From: Alphaproteobacteria bacterium
Lineage (GTDB): Bacteria; Pseudomonadota; Alphaproteobacteria; Micavibrionales; UBA2020
Direction: 5' to 3'
Assembly (NCBI GenBank): GCA_016794125.1
Contig: JAEUKT010000001.1
Span: forward strand, 354,517 to 418,516
DNA: 64,000 bases
Position 1 is the stretch's first letter; every line of letters starts with the position of its first letter. Positions 53,927 through 61,749 of this stretch are shown piece by piece. Position numbers and translations under genes: made by a program. A model generated the notes under the pieces. It did no database searches. It saw only the letters and a list, made by a program, of their open reading frames with translations, and was not told the DNA's origin.

Positions 53927-53956
53927 CCACGGGTATTACCCCAGTTTTACCCCAGT
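53927..53956 (+). repeat. Internal 30 bp repeat, right copy
   Basis: Same orientation as 43983-44012, with 29 of 30 identical bases including the tandem TTACCCCAGT. See the left copy. Confidence 0.7.
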
Positions 53957-53960
53957 AATG

Positions 53961-53984
53961 AAAAAGCCCGGAATAAACCGGGCT
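53961..53984 (-). terminator. Terminator of tRNA-Glu (island-supplied)
   Basis: Stem AGCCCGG / CCGGGCT (53965-53971 with 53978-53984), five T on the minus strand. It lies 16 bases beyond the tRNA 3' end, within the island, replacing the displaced host terminator at 43801-43829. Confidence 0.85.
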
Positions 53985-53993
53985 AAATCCTTG

Positions 53994-54036
53994 AAAAGAT
54001 TGGCGTCCCCTAGGGGATTCGAACCCCTGTTACATC
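53994..54036 (-). other. Right attachment site (within tRNA-Glu 3' part)
   Basis: The 43 bp identical copy of 43831-43873. It spans the CCA end and T-arm of the intact tRNA-Glu and 7 bases beyond it. Confidence 0.9.
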
Positions 54037-54076
54037 CGTGAAAGGGACGTGTCCTAGGCCTCTAGACGAAGGGGAC
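54001..54076 (-). tRNA. tRNA-Glu (anticodon TTC)
   Basis: A complete 76-base cloverleaf on the minus strand: acceptor GTCCCCT / AGGGGAC, D-arm CGTCTAGAGGCCTAGGACA, anticodon loop with TTC (CCTTTCACGG), T-arm AGGGG-TTCGAAT-CCCCT, discriminator G, and encoded CCA. It closely matches E. coli tRNA-Glu. It is the insertion site of the island to its left. Confidence 0.97.
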
Positions 54077-54381
54077 GCATGTTCGGTTCGAACGGTATGG
54101 TTTTACTTATAATACCGTCCGAAATCAAGGGTTATTTTGAGGGATACAGGCGGCGCGGCTATGGCAGGCTTAACGGACACGGCTTATGCCAAACCATTGA
54201 AACCGTGACATTTTTCAAATTATGCATCTTCCCCATCGTGATCGTGCCGATTCAAACGATAGTCTTGCTGCTACGAATTGCGGATATTCTGCAGTAGTGA
54301 CGGCGCATAGAAACGCGCAAGGCTGACCGCGGGCTTTCCGAACAAGTGCCGCACTTGACCGACAATCAATACTATATCGGA
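54077..54381. other. Intergenic region upstream of tRNA-Glu
   Basis: These 305 bases between tRNA-Glu and the 3' end of recJ must hold the tRNA promoter (a TATTAT/TATAAG stretch near 54108-54118 on the minus strand). A 72-codon open frame on the + strand has no ribosome binding site and is not called. Nothing else was recognised. Confidence 0.4.
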
Positions 54382-56235
54382 TTAACCTTCGCCCACGCCA
54401 TAGACCGGGCAGGCATCCACGATCTGGAAGTTCACGCTGCGTTTGCCCTGCCATGTGTTGATGGTGGCATGACCGGCAAGATGCATGGGGGCATTTCCGC
54501 CCTTCAGCAGCAGCGGGCCAAGCTCGGTGTCCATCGCGCGGAAGGCGATGCCCTTGATGCTGGTGCCGCCGGCGGTGTCCTGGATGTAGCAGCTGACATG
54601 GCGTTCGCCGACAACCGTTGCGCGCACGACCTTCACGCCGGTCAGCGCAAAGCGCGGTTCGGAATTTCCCGCGCCATAGGGGGCAAGCATGCCGAGTTTT
54701 TCGACAAGGTCGATGGTGAGCGCGTGCGTGGAGAGTACACTGTCGAGCCGCAGTTCGGGCGCGAAGCTTGCGCCCTTCAGCTGTTCCTTTGCATGTTCAT
54801 TCAGAAATGCGCAAAGCGCCGGAAATTTCGCGCGCGCGACCGTGAATCCCGCCGCCATTTTATGCCCGCCGCCCGCGATCAGCAAGCCTGCGTCTTTCGC
54901 CGCGATGATTGCTGCGCCAAGATCGATGCCCGCGACGGACCGCGCCGATGCCTTGCCGATATCGCGGTCGTCAAAAGACACGACACAGGTGGGGCGATTG
55001 TATTTTTCCTTGATGCGCGCAGCGACGATGCCGATCACGCCGGGATGCCAGCCTTCGCCGCCCGCCACGATCACGAGGTCGTCGGTGATTTTTTCCTCGA
55101 CATAAGCGACGGCGCTGTCGATCACGTCTTCTTCGATGTTCTTGCGCTCGGCATTATATTCGTGGAGTTTCTTGGCCAGAACGCGCGCCTCCAGCGTGTC
55201 GTCGGTCGCGAGCAAACGCCAGCCGAGATTGGATTCCCCCACGCGCCCGCCCGCATTCACGCGCGGGCCGAAGACGAAACCGGCATGGAACGCCGTCGGT
55301 GCTTCAGATACGGCGGCAAGGTCTGCCAGCGCCGTGATGCCGGGATTCATGCGCATCGCCATCACGCGCAGCCCCTGCGCCACAAATGCGCGGTTCACGC
55401 CCGTCAGCGGCACGATGTCGCAGACAGTTCCCAGCGCGACAATGTCGAGCCATTGTAAAATGCGCGGCTCGGGCCGTTGTTCGTTGTACCAGCCCTGCGC
55501 GCGCAGCAGCCGGTTGACGGCGACAATGGTCAGGAAGGTCACGCCGACAGCCGCCATATGCCCCTGCCCGCTGGTGTCGTCCAGACGGTTCGGATTAACG
55601 ACAGAATGCACGGGCGGGAGTTTCGGTTCTGCGCGGTGATGGTCGAGTACGATGATATCAAGCCCTGCCGCCGCGCCAATGGCGAGCGGTTCAAACGCGG
55701 TGATGCCGCAATCGACGGTGATGACAAGGCGTATGCCTTCGCCCTGTAGTTTCAACAGCGCGGGCGCATTCGGGCCATAACCTTCGTTGATGCGGTCGGG
55801 AATATAAACGCGGAGGTCACGTCCCTGCGCCGCGAAGAACCGCTTGAGCAGCGCGGAAGACGTTGCGCCATCGACATCGTAATCGCCGAAGACGGCAACT
55901 TTTTCACCGGTCATGATGGCCGATGCGATACGCTCCGCCGCTTTGTCCATGTCCTGCAAGGTCGATGGGTTGGGCAGCTGCGCCTTTAATGTGGGCGTTA
56001 GGAATTCGGCAACGTCATCGAAGCCCACACCGCGCGACACAAGGATACGACTGACCATTCCCGGCAGGTCATGCGCCTGCGCGATGCCAGCGGCAAGCCG
56101 TTCATCGGTCTGCGCAAAAACCCAGCGCTTACCGATCACGGATTTTTCAACCGACAGCACAGCCGTTTCCAGCGGCGCGGCTTTATCACCCGTGCCTGCA
56201 TTCTGCTGGAATTGCGCCTGCGGTTTTGCGGTCAT
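54382..56235 (-). CDS. recJ: Single-stranded-DNA-specific exonuclease RecJ
   Basis: 5'-3' exonuclease of recombination and mismatch repair. The 617-residue protein has the DHH-family motifs: GDYDVDGATSSAL near 112, DCGITAF near 173, LDHHRAE near 194 and NAGGRVGE near 320, plus the C-terminal DHHA1 domain (GGGHKMAAGF near 453) and OB-fold end. Its ATG overlaps the glpX stop by one base (TAATG), showing translational coupling in the hom-glpX-recJ operon. Confidence 0.95.
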   Translation of the reverse strand: MTAKPQAQFQQNAGTGDKAAPLETAVLSVEKSVIGKRWVFAQTDERLAAGIAQAHDLPGMVSRILVSRGVGFDDVAEFLTPTLKAQLPNPSTLQDMDKAAERIASAIMTGEKVAVFGDYDVDGATSSALLKRFFAAQGRDLRVYIPDRINEGYGPNAPALLKLQGEGIRLVITVDCGITAFEPLAIGAAAGLDIIVLDHHRAEPKLPPVHSVVNPNRLDDTSGQGHMAAVGVTFLTIVAVNRLLRAQGWYNEQRPEPRILQWLDIVALGTVCDIVPLTGVNRAFVAQGLRVMAMRMNPGITALADLAAVSEAPTAFHAGFVFGPRVNAGGRVGESNLGWRLLATDDTLEARVLAKKLHEYNAERKNIEEDVIDSAVAYVEEKITDDLVIVAGGEGWHPGVIGIVAARIKEKYNRPTCVVSFDDRDIGKASARSVAGIDLGAAIIAAKDAGLLIAGGGHKMAAGFTVARAKFPALCAFLNEHAKEQLKGASFAPELRLDSVLSTHALTIDLVEKLGMLAPYGAGNSEPRFALTGVKVVRATVVGERHVSCYIQDTAGGTSIKGIAFRAMDTELGPLLLKGGNAPMHLAGHATINTWQGKRSVNFQIVDACPVYGVGEG

Positions 56236-57269
56236 TATTTGTAGCCGCCTTTGAGCAGGAAGTTATGCGACGCCTCGATACGGCGCACCGTGCCGGTTTT
56301 GGAGCGCATGATGACGGAATTGGTCGATGCGCCCCCTGCATGACGGCGCACGCCCTTGAGCATCGGGCCGTCGGTCACGCCGGTTGCTGCGAACATCACA
56401 TCGCCCTTTGCCAGATCCAGCAAACCGTATTTGCGGTTCAGGTCGCTGACGCCCCAGCGCGCGGCGCGGGATTTTTCGTCTTCGTTGCGGAACAACAACC
56501 GGCCCTGCATGAAACCGCCGATGCAGCGCAGCGCGGCAGCCGCCAGAACGCCTTCGGGCGCGCCGCCCGCGCCGAAATAAATATCCACGCCGCTGTCGGG
56601 CTGGCAGGTGGCGATCACGCCCGATACGTCGCCATCGGAAATCAGCATGATGCGTGCGCCCGCTTCGCGCACCTTGGCGATCAGTTCTTCGTGGCGCGGA
56701 CGGTCGAGGATGCAGGCGACAAGGTCGGACACATCGGCGCGTTTCGCCTTGGCGAGTTCTTTGAGGTTTTTCTGCGGCGTTTCGTCAAGATCGACGACAT
56801 CATGCGGAAGCCCCGTCATGCCGATCGCGATTTTCTGCATATAGACATCAGGCGCGTTCAAAAACCCGCCCTTCTCCGCCATCGCGACGACGGCGAGCGC
56901 GTTGGGGCCGCCCTTGGCGGTGATGGTGGTACCCTCCAGCGGGTCGAGGGCGATATCGAGTTCGGGGCCGTCGCCCGCGCCGACCTTTTCGCCGATATAG
57001 AGCATGGGGGCTTCGTCGCGCTCCCCCTCTCCGATCACGACGGTGCCGTTGATGTGCATGGTGTTGAGCGCGCGGCGCATCGCATCGACCGCCGCCTGAT
57101 CCGCCGCCTTTTCATCGCCGCGCCCCATCAGCAGGGATGCGGACAAAGCAGCGGCCTCGGTCACGCGCACAAGCTCAAGCGCGAGGTTGCGGTCCATCGT
57201 CAGCTTTTCGTTCACGCGGGCATCTCCGTTGTCGGAAACAGTCTTGAGGGAGGGTTGTGCCATTCGCAA
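56235..57269 (-). CDS. glpX: Fructose-1,6-bisphosphatase, class II
   Basis: Gluconeogenic phosphatase converting fructose 1,6-bisphosphate to fructose 6-phosphate. The 344-residue protein has the class II motifs GTVVIGEGERDEAPML near 75, LDPLEGTTITAKGG near 108, and GAGGAPEGVLAAAAL near 205. A short N-terminal extension (about 25 residues) precedes the usual start. It lies 6 bp after hom and overlaps recJ by one base. No class I Fbp is seen in the window, so this may be the main enzyme. Confidence 0.95.
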   Translation of the reverse strand: MRMAQPSLKTVSDNGDARVNEKLTMDRNLALELVRVTEAAALSASLLMGRGDEKAADQAAVDAMRRALNTMHINGTVVIGEGERDEAPMLYIGEKVGAGDGPELDIALDPLEGTTITAKGGPNALAVVAMAEKGGFLNAPDVYMQKIAIGMTGLPHDVVDLDETPQKNLKELAKAKRADVSDLVACILDRPRHEELIAKVREAGARIMLISDGDVSGVIATCQPDSGVDIYFGAGGAPEGVLAAAALRCIGGFMQGRLLFRNEDEKSRAARWGVSDLNRKYGLLDLAKGDVMFAATGVTDGPMLKGVRRHAGGASTNSVIMRSKTGTVRRIEASHNFLLKGGYK

Positions 57270-57275
57270 AATCTC

Positions 57276-58574
57276 CTAGCTCTTGAATTCTTCGATCCGC
57301 ATCAGGTAAGGCGGCTCCACCACCGCCTTCAGCTGGCCGATTTTTTCGGCCACTTTTTGTATGCTGTCTTCCGACGTTTCGTGCGTGGTCAAGATGACCG
57401 GCACGGCCTGATCGGGGTCGCGCCCGCGTTGCAGGACGGATTCCAGCGATACCTTATTATCACGTAAGATGGCTGAAATATCGGCGATAACGCCCGGCTG
57501 GTCAAGCACCATGAGCCTGAAGTAGTAAGACCCTATTCTATCAAGGATATTTGCCGCCTTCAGCACGCCCACCTTGCCGCCATCCATACCCATCAGGGGC
57601 AAAGCGCGGCCGCGCGCCACATCGGCGATATCGGACACCACGGCGGAGGCGGTCGCGTTGCCGCCCGCGCCCGCGCCCATCAGCAGCACTTTGCCGACAA
57701 AATCGCCATCAACATAAACGGCGTTCAGCGGGCCTTCGGTCGCGGCGATGGGTGAATCTTTCGGCACAAGGCATGGCTCGACCGATTGTTCAATCCCTTT
57801 GTCCGTGCGGCGCGCGATGCCGAGCAGTTTGATTTTGAACCCAAGGTCGGCCGCGAAGCCGATATCCAGCGCGGTGATTTTGCGGATGCCCTTGATGTCG
57901 ATATGATCCACATCCGGCACACAGCCGAATGCCAAACCCGACAGGATGGACAGTTTATGCGCCGCATCCACGCCGTCGATATCGAAGGACGGATCGGCCT
58001 CCGCATAGCCCTTGTCCTGCGCTTCCTTCAGCACATCGCCGAAGGCGCGGCCCGTACGGGTCATTTCAGACAGGATGAAGTTGCAGGTGCCGTTCAGGAT
58101 GCCGAAGACGGCGTTGATGTTGTTCGCCGCAAGACCTTCGCGCAATGCCTTGATAATCGGTATGCCGCCCGCGACAGCCGCCTCGAACGAAACCGAACCG
58201 GTGCTTTTTTTCAGGAGCGATATGATTTCGCCGCCGCGCTTGCCCAGCAGCGCCTTGTTGGCAGTGACGACGGGCTTATTGAGCGCGAGCGCGGTTTTAA
58301 CGACCTCATGCGCTGCGCCATCCGCGCCGCCGATGAGTTCCACCACCACATCCACATTCGGATCGTTTGCGACATCGACAGGATTGTCGTGCCATTTCAC
58401 CTTCGACACGTCGATGTCGCGGTTCTTGCCCTTGCTGCGCGCAGACACGGCGGTGACGCGGATATCGCGCCCCGTGCGGTCAAGCAGCAGCTGGCCGTTC
58501 TGTTCCAGAAGCTTGAAGACGCTGGCGCCGACATTGCCAAGGCCTGCGATGCCGATTTTCAGGGGTTCCGTCAT
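57276..58574 (-). CDS. hom: Homoserine dehydrogenase
   Basis: Reduces aspartate semialdehyde to homoserine on the way to threonine and methionine. The 432-residue protein has the NAD(P)-binding start GIAGLGNVGASVFKLL, the catalytic domain motif GILNGTCNFILSEM near 172 with EADPSFDIDGVDAAHK near 202, and a C-terminal ACT domain (MVLDQPGVIADISAIL near 355) for feedback regulation. It is the first gene of the hom-glpX-recJ operon. Confidence 0.96.
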   Translation of the reverse strand: MTEPLKIGIAGLGNVGASVFKLLEQNGQLLLDRTGRDIRVTAVSARSKGKNRDIDVSKVKWHDNPVDVANDPNVDVVVELIGGADGAAHEVVKTALALNKPVVTANKALLGKRGGEIISLLKKSTGSVSFEAAVAGGIPIIKALREGLAANNINAVFGILNGTCNFILSEMTRTGRAFGDVLKEAQDKGYAEADPSFDIDGVDAAHKLSILSGLAFGCVPDVDHIDIKGIRKITALDIGFAADLGFKIKLLGIARRTDKGIEQSVEPCLVPKDSPIAATEGPLNAVYVDGDFVGKVLLMGAGAGGNATASAVVSDIADVARGRALPLMGMDGGKVGVLKAANILDRIGSYYFRLMVLDQPGVIADISAILRDNKVSLESVLQRGRDPDQAVPVILTTHETSEDSIQKVAEKIGQLKAVVEPPYLMRIEEFKS

Positions 58575-58593
58575 TGCGCTTCACCTTTAATAG

Positions 58594-58622
58594 AAACAAC
58601 CCTTCCGGAAGAAGGGTTGTTT
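58594..58622 (-). terminator. Terminator of the OmpA-like gene
   Basis: An 11 bp stem AAACAACCCTT / AAGGGTTGTTT (58594-58604 with 58612-58622) about 45 bases past the stop of the OmpA-like gene and 20 bases before hom. The following T content is modest, so some readthrough into hom is possible. Confidence 0.7.
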
Positions 58623-58667
58623 CGTGTTCTGTTAATACGGCAGCAGACGGTTATTACCGCCAGATAC

Positions 58668-59372
58668 TTACTGGCCGTTCATATAGATTTCGCTGCGGCG
58701 GTCCGCTGCTTCCTGCGACTTGTCGCCGGGGTTCAGGTTCGGTTCTTCGTCGCCGCGCGAGATCGCTTCGATCCATGCCGGGGTGACACCCGCTTTTTGC
58801 AGCTCGCTCGTCACGGCATTGGCGCGTTTCTGCGCCATTTCGAAATTGATCTCCTTGCGGCGGACGGGATCGGTCACGCCATCGACGCGGGTGCTGGCAT
58901 GGCCGATGACGGTCATGGCGACGTTGTTCTGTGTGCCCTGGATGCTGCGGGCGAATTCGGCAAGGCGTTCGCGGTCAGCCTTGCTGATCTTGGCCGAGCC
59001 ATGCGCGAAGTAGACTTCCTGTGCCAGCTGGCCGAAGCCCTGCGGCGCTGCGGGATAACCTGCGCCGGCATCGGTATAAACGCCGGTGCTTTCGACCACG
59101 ACCACGCCGTCCGTGCCCGGGGGCAGCGGACGTTCACGCCATTTCGACAACGGCAGGTATTTCGGATACGGCTTGATCAGGCGGATGTTTTCGACGTTCT
59201 GGCCGGTGTAGCCGGTCGGCACATGCCCCCAATGTTTCGCCATATGGGAAGGTTCGCCATGCAGCCAGTTGGCGTTGTCCTCAAGGTTGCGCTTCGCACC
59301 ATGATAGGTGTTGGTGCAGCCCGCCACGAGGGCGACCGCAAGGAACATGAAAACCGGTTTTGTGAAACGCAT
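58668..59372 (-). CDS. OmpA-family lipoprotein
   Basis: A 234-residue lipoprotein with signal peptide and lipobox (FLAVALVAGC, Cys near residue 19). The C-terminal domain (about 125-225) is of the OmpA/MotB peptidoglycan-binding type: VYFAHGSAKISKADRERLAEFA, VIGHASTRVDG and the FEMAQKRANAVTSEL helix. It would anchor the outer membrane to peptidoglycan, like Pal. The ATG at 59372 is preferred over 59432 because AGGGG lies upstream and it begins the signal peptide. The family Asp and Arg that bind diaminopimelate are present in approximate form. Confidence 0.85.
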   Translation of the reverse strand: MRFTKPVFMFLAVALVAGCTNTYHGAKRNLEDNANWLHGEPSHMAKHWGHVPTGYTGQNVENIRLIKPYPKYLPLSKWRERPLPPGTDGVVVVESTGVYTDAGAGYPAAPQGFGQLAQEVYFAHGSAKISKADRERLAEFARSIQGTQNNVAMTVIGHASTRVDGVTDPVRRKEINFEMAQKRANAVTSELQKAGVTPAWIEAISRGDEEPNLNPGDKSQEAADRRSEIYMNGQ

Positions 59373-59487
59373 CGGGAAGCCCCTGAATTTGTGTTCTGAA
59401 TCAGCTTGATAGCCGTTAGGAGCAGTTTGCATCAGGCGTCCTGTTTCATCAACACCTATGTTGCTGTTTTTGCGAAAATTTTTGTAG

Positions 59488-60135
59488 TTAGCGGAGGCGG
59501 CGCAACACCATAGTTTTGAAAAACAGGTCGCTGCCGTCCAGCGCCTTGCGCCCCGTATGATCGGGAATTTCTTTGTCGATTACGATGGCAAATTCGGCAG
59601 TTGCGCCCGCAGCCTGATTGAACGCCTGAACAAAATCGGCAATCTCGTTCTTTTCAATTGTGAATTGATGTTCACGCGACGCGGGAACGGGATACTGGAC
59701 ATCGACAGCGCCGCCAACCGCCACCAGCGAAAATATGGTTTTCAACGATTTGCGACGATCTTCTTCATCCAGATACTGAAGCACGCCGATGGCGGAGACG
59801 ATATCGAACGCCTTGCCCTGCCCTGTCACCTGCGCCAGTTGAGGCAATACATCATCATTCCATTCTATGCTTTTATCCGGGAAGGTTTTGATACCGATAT
59901 CGCGCAGCTTTTCCGCCGGCTCGGTCGCCACGACGCTGTAACCGAGGCTGGCGAACATATTCGCATCAGCCCCCGACCCCGCCCCGATATCCAGCACGCG
60001 CAACCCCTCGCCCTTGGGCAGGTTGGCCAACAGGTCGGCATGGACTTTTTGCCGGTCCAGCTGGTTGTACTGGGCGGCCAGGGCATCGGCGCGGTCGTTG
60101 AAATAATCTATCGCGGGCTTGTTCATGAATTTCAT
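59488..60135 (-). CDS. SAM-dependent methyltransferase (class I)
   Basis: A 215-residue Rossmann-fold methyltransferase: motif I VLDIGAGSGADANMFASLG near residue 45, an acidic motif II (ATEPAEKL), and AIGVLQYLDEEDRR near 115. It resembles small-molecule or SAM methyltransferases of the Methyltransf_11/25 type, with no clear substrate. The start is uncertain: ATG at 60135 or 60126, while the longer frame to 60294 runs through the rpsI gene and is rejected. It lies just downstream of rpsI after that gene's terminator. Confidence 0.8.
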   Translation of the reverse strand: MKFMNKPAIDYFNDRADALAAQYNQLDRQKVHADLLANLPKGEGLRVLDIGAGSGADANMFASLGYSVVATEPAEKLRDIGIKTFPDKSIEWNDDVLPQLAQVTGQGKAFDIVSAIGVLQYLDEEDRRKSLKTIFSLVAVGGAVDVQYPVPASREHQFTIEKNEIADFVQAFNQAAGATAEFAIVIDKEIPDHTGRKALDGSDLFFKTMVLRRLR

Positions 60136-60173
60136 AATACAATTATGGCGCCGGGACGGCAATGGCATAAAAA

Positions 60174-60208
60174 GAAAAAAGCGCCTGAATGAACAGGCGC
60201 TTTTTCTT
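60174..60208 (-). terminator. Terminator of rplM-rpsI
   Basis: Stem GCGCCTG / CAGGCGC (60183-60189 with 60196-60202) extended by A-T pairs, with a long T run on the minus strand. It begins about 22 bases after the rpsI stop codon. Confidence 0.88.
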
Positions 60209-60229
60209 TGGTCCGGTAGCAGGACAAGC

Positions 60230-60724
60230 TTAACGCTTGACCCACTGGGTGCCTTTACGTGCCTTATGGCGGCCGTATTTTTTACGTTCCACAACGCGGC
60301 TGTCGCGCGTCAGGAAGCCTGCCTTTTTGAGGGGCAGGTGCAGGCCGGGCTCGAAATGCACGAGCGCGCGGCTGATGCCGTGACGCACTGCGCCCGCCTG
60401 GCCGGTCAGACCGCCGCCGGAGACGATCACGGTCACATCGAACTGGCCGATGCGGCTGGAGACTTCGAACGGCTGGTTGATGACGAGGCGCTGCGTGCCG
60501 CGTGCGAAGTACACGGCGATGTCGCGGTCGTTCACGGTGATTTTGCCTGAACCGCGCTGAACCCAGACGCGTGCAACCGCGTCTTTACGGCGGCCGGTGC
60601 CATAGGCGCGGCCTTTTTTATCCAGCGTCTGGACGCGCTCTTGCGGAGCGGTCGCACCTGCGGAAGCGCCGGCTTGTTCTGCGACGGCTTCTTTCAGGTC
60701 GGAGAGGGATTTTTTCGTTGCCAT
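60230..60724 (-). CDS. rpsI: 30S ribosomal protein S9
   Basis: Ribosomal protein whose C-terminal tail reaches the P site. The 164-residue protein has an N-terminal extension of about 35 residues as in alphaproteobacteria, then [38 protein letters not shown], and the basic end [18 protein letters not shown]. It is 8 bp after rplM. Confidence 0.97.
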   Translation of the reverse strand: MATKKSLSDLKEAVAEQAGASAGATAPQERVQTLDKKGRAYGTGRRKDAVARVWVQRGSGKITVNDRDIAVYFARGTQRLVINQPFEVSSRIGQFDVTVIVSGGGLTGQAGAVRHGISRALVHFEPGLHLPLKKAGFLTRDSRVVERKKYGRHKARKGTQWVKR

Positions 60725-60732
60725 GGTATCAA

Positions 60733-61194
60733 TTACCTCTTGTTCTTCGGGTTCATCGCCGCGATGTCAACGACGGTGGGCTGTTGTGCTTCATGCGGGT
60801 GAGCGGCGCCTTTGTAAACGCGCAGGCAGGTCAGCTGCTGGCGTGCAAGGGGGCTGTCTTTCGGCATCATGCGGCGGACGGCGTTGGTGATCACGCGGCC
60901 GGGATATTTGCCGTCGAGGATCTGGCCTTTGGACAGGCCTTTGATACCGCCGGGGTAACCGGTGTGCCAATAGAAAATGTCGAACTTGGCTTTTTTGCCG
61001 GTCAGTTTGACTTTTTCAGCGTTGATGATGATCACGTTGTCGCCGCAATCGATGTTTGCGGTGAACATGGGCTTGTGCTTGCCGCGCAGGCGGAGCGCAA
61101 CGAGGCTGGCAAGACGGCCGAGTACCAGGCCCTCTGCGTCGATCAGAAGCCACTTCTTCTCGATCTCAGCTGGTTTAGCGACGTAGGTTTTCAT
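60733..61194 (-). CDS. rplM: 50S ribosomal protein L13
   Basis: Early-assembling large-subunit protein. The 153-residue protein has [35 protein letters not shown], the YWHTGYPGG motif, and [20 protein letters not shown]. It is the first gene of the rplM-rpsI pair with a good promoter at 61236-61264. Confidence 0.97.
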   Translation of the reverse strand: MKTYVAKPAEIEKKWLLIDAEGLVLGRLASLVALRLRGKHKPMFTANIDCGDNVIIINAEKVKLTGKKAKFDIFYWHTGYPGGIKGLSKGQILDGKYPGRVITNAVRRMMPKDSPLARQQLTCLRVYKGAAHPHEAQQPTVVDIAAMNPKNKR

Positions 61195-61235
61195 TGTTGT
61201 TCTTCCAACTTTGGTTTTTCAAAATAGTGGGAGAT

Positions 61236-61264
61236 ATATGAGCCATGCGCGCCGCGCGGTCAAG
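61236..61264 (-). promoter_or_regulatory. Putative promoter of rplM-rpsI
   Basis: On the minus strand TTGACC (61264-61259) and CATATA (61241-61236) are separated by 17 bases. Initiation would fall near 61229, giving a leader of about 35 bases. Confidence 0.5.
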
Positions 61265-61374
61265 AAAAAAGTGAAAATCAAATAAAATCAATGCTATAAT
61301 TTGAGGTATAATTATACCAAAACGCTAACTTGCTGAATTTATACCCGAATCCGGCCCAAAAAACCATTAGTAAA

Positions 61375-61692
61375 TCACGGCTTCGTTTCGGCCATGATCC
61401 AGTCCAGATAGGCCTGGTTCACATCCGCCAGCGGCAGCGACACGATGCAGGGGGTTGCGAATTTGTGCAACTCCTTCACGCGCGCCTCGACCGCCTGAAA
61501 GAGCGTGGCGCGGGTTTTCAGGATAACCACGGTTTCCTGCGCTTCCTCGATCTTGCCCTTCCAATGATAGACCGATTTCATGCCCGGAATAATGTTCGCG
61601 CAGGCCGCAAGCCGATCCGTCACGATCGCATCCGCAATCGCCTTCGCCTCAATCTCCGTCGGCACCGTCACATATATAAATATCGCGCTCAT
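61375..61692 (-). CDS. cutA: Divalent-cation tolerance protein CutA
   Basis: A 105-residue trimeric protein of the CutA1 family: FIYVTVPTEIEAKAIADAI, CANIIPGMKSVYHWKGKIEE near 35-53, and KFATPCIVSLPLADVNQAYLDWI near the C-terminus. Family members bind copper and other divalent metals; the physiological role is unsettled. It lies between rplM and the DUF4139 gene, on the same strand, without evident operon linkage. Confidence 0.93.
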   Translation of the reverse strand: MSAIFIYVTVPTEIEAKAIADAIVTDRLAACANIIPGMKSVYHWKGKIEEAQETVVILKTRATLFQAVEARVKELHKFATPCIVSLPLADVNQAYLDWIMAETKP

Positions 61693-61749
61693 GCATAAAC
61701 CTTTTTTGAAGCAACCTCGTCACAAACAGACGGGGCGGCGGATTGTTCC

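Larger units (their letters stand above)
43831..54036. mobile_element. Integrative genomic island in tRNA-Glu, about 10.2 kb
   Basis: The left (43831-43873) and right (53994-54036) ends carry a perfect 43 bp direct repeat that includes the 3' half of tRNA-Glu, and similarity continues with one mismatch for 8 more bases. Inside are a tyrosine integrase, a type ISP restriction-modification gene, a protein of unknown function, an AlpA/Xis-like regulator, a RepA-like ATPase and a conserved mobile-element protein. No conjugation, capsid or transposase genes are seen. The tRNA is intact at the right end and its 3' fragment remains at the left. Confidence 0.93.

Noticed and set aside
54079..54297. 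A 72-codon + strand frame upstream of tRNA-Glu
   Set aside because: Starts one base from the tRNA gene's 5' end, lacks a ribosome binding site and occupies the expected tRNA promoter region. The hydrophobic end alone is not sufficient.
59488..60294. The long 268-residue form of the methyltransferase
   Set aside because: The first 53 residues would read through the rpsI terminator and part of rpsI on the same strand; the methyltransferase fold starts after the internal ATG at 60135.
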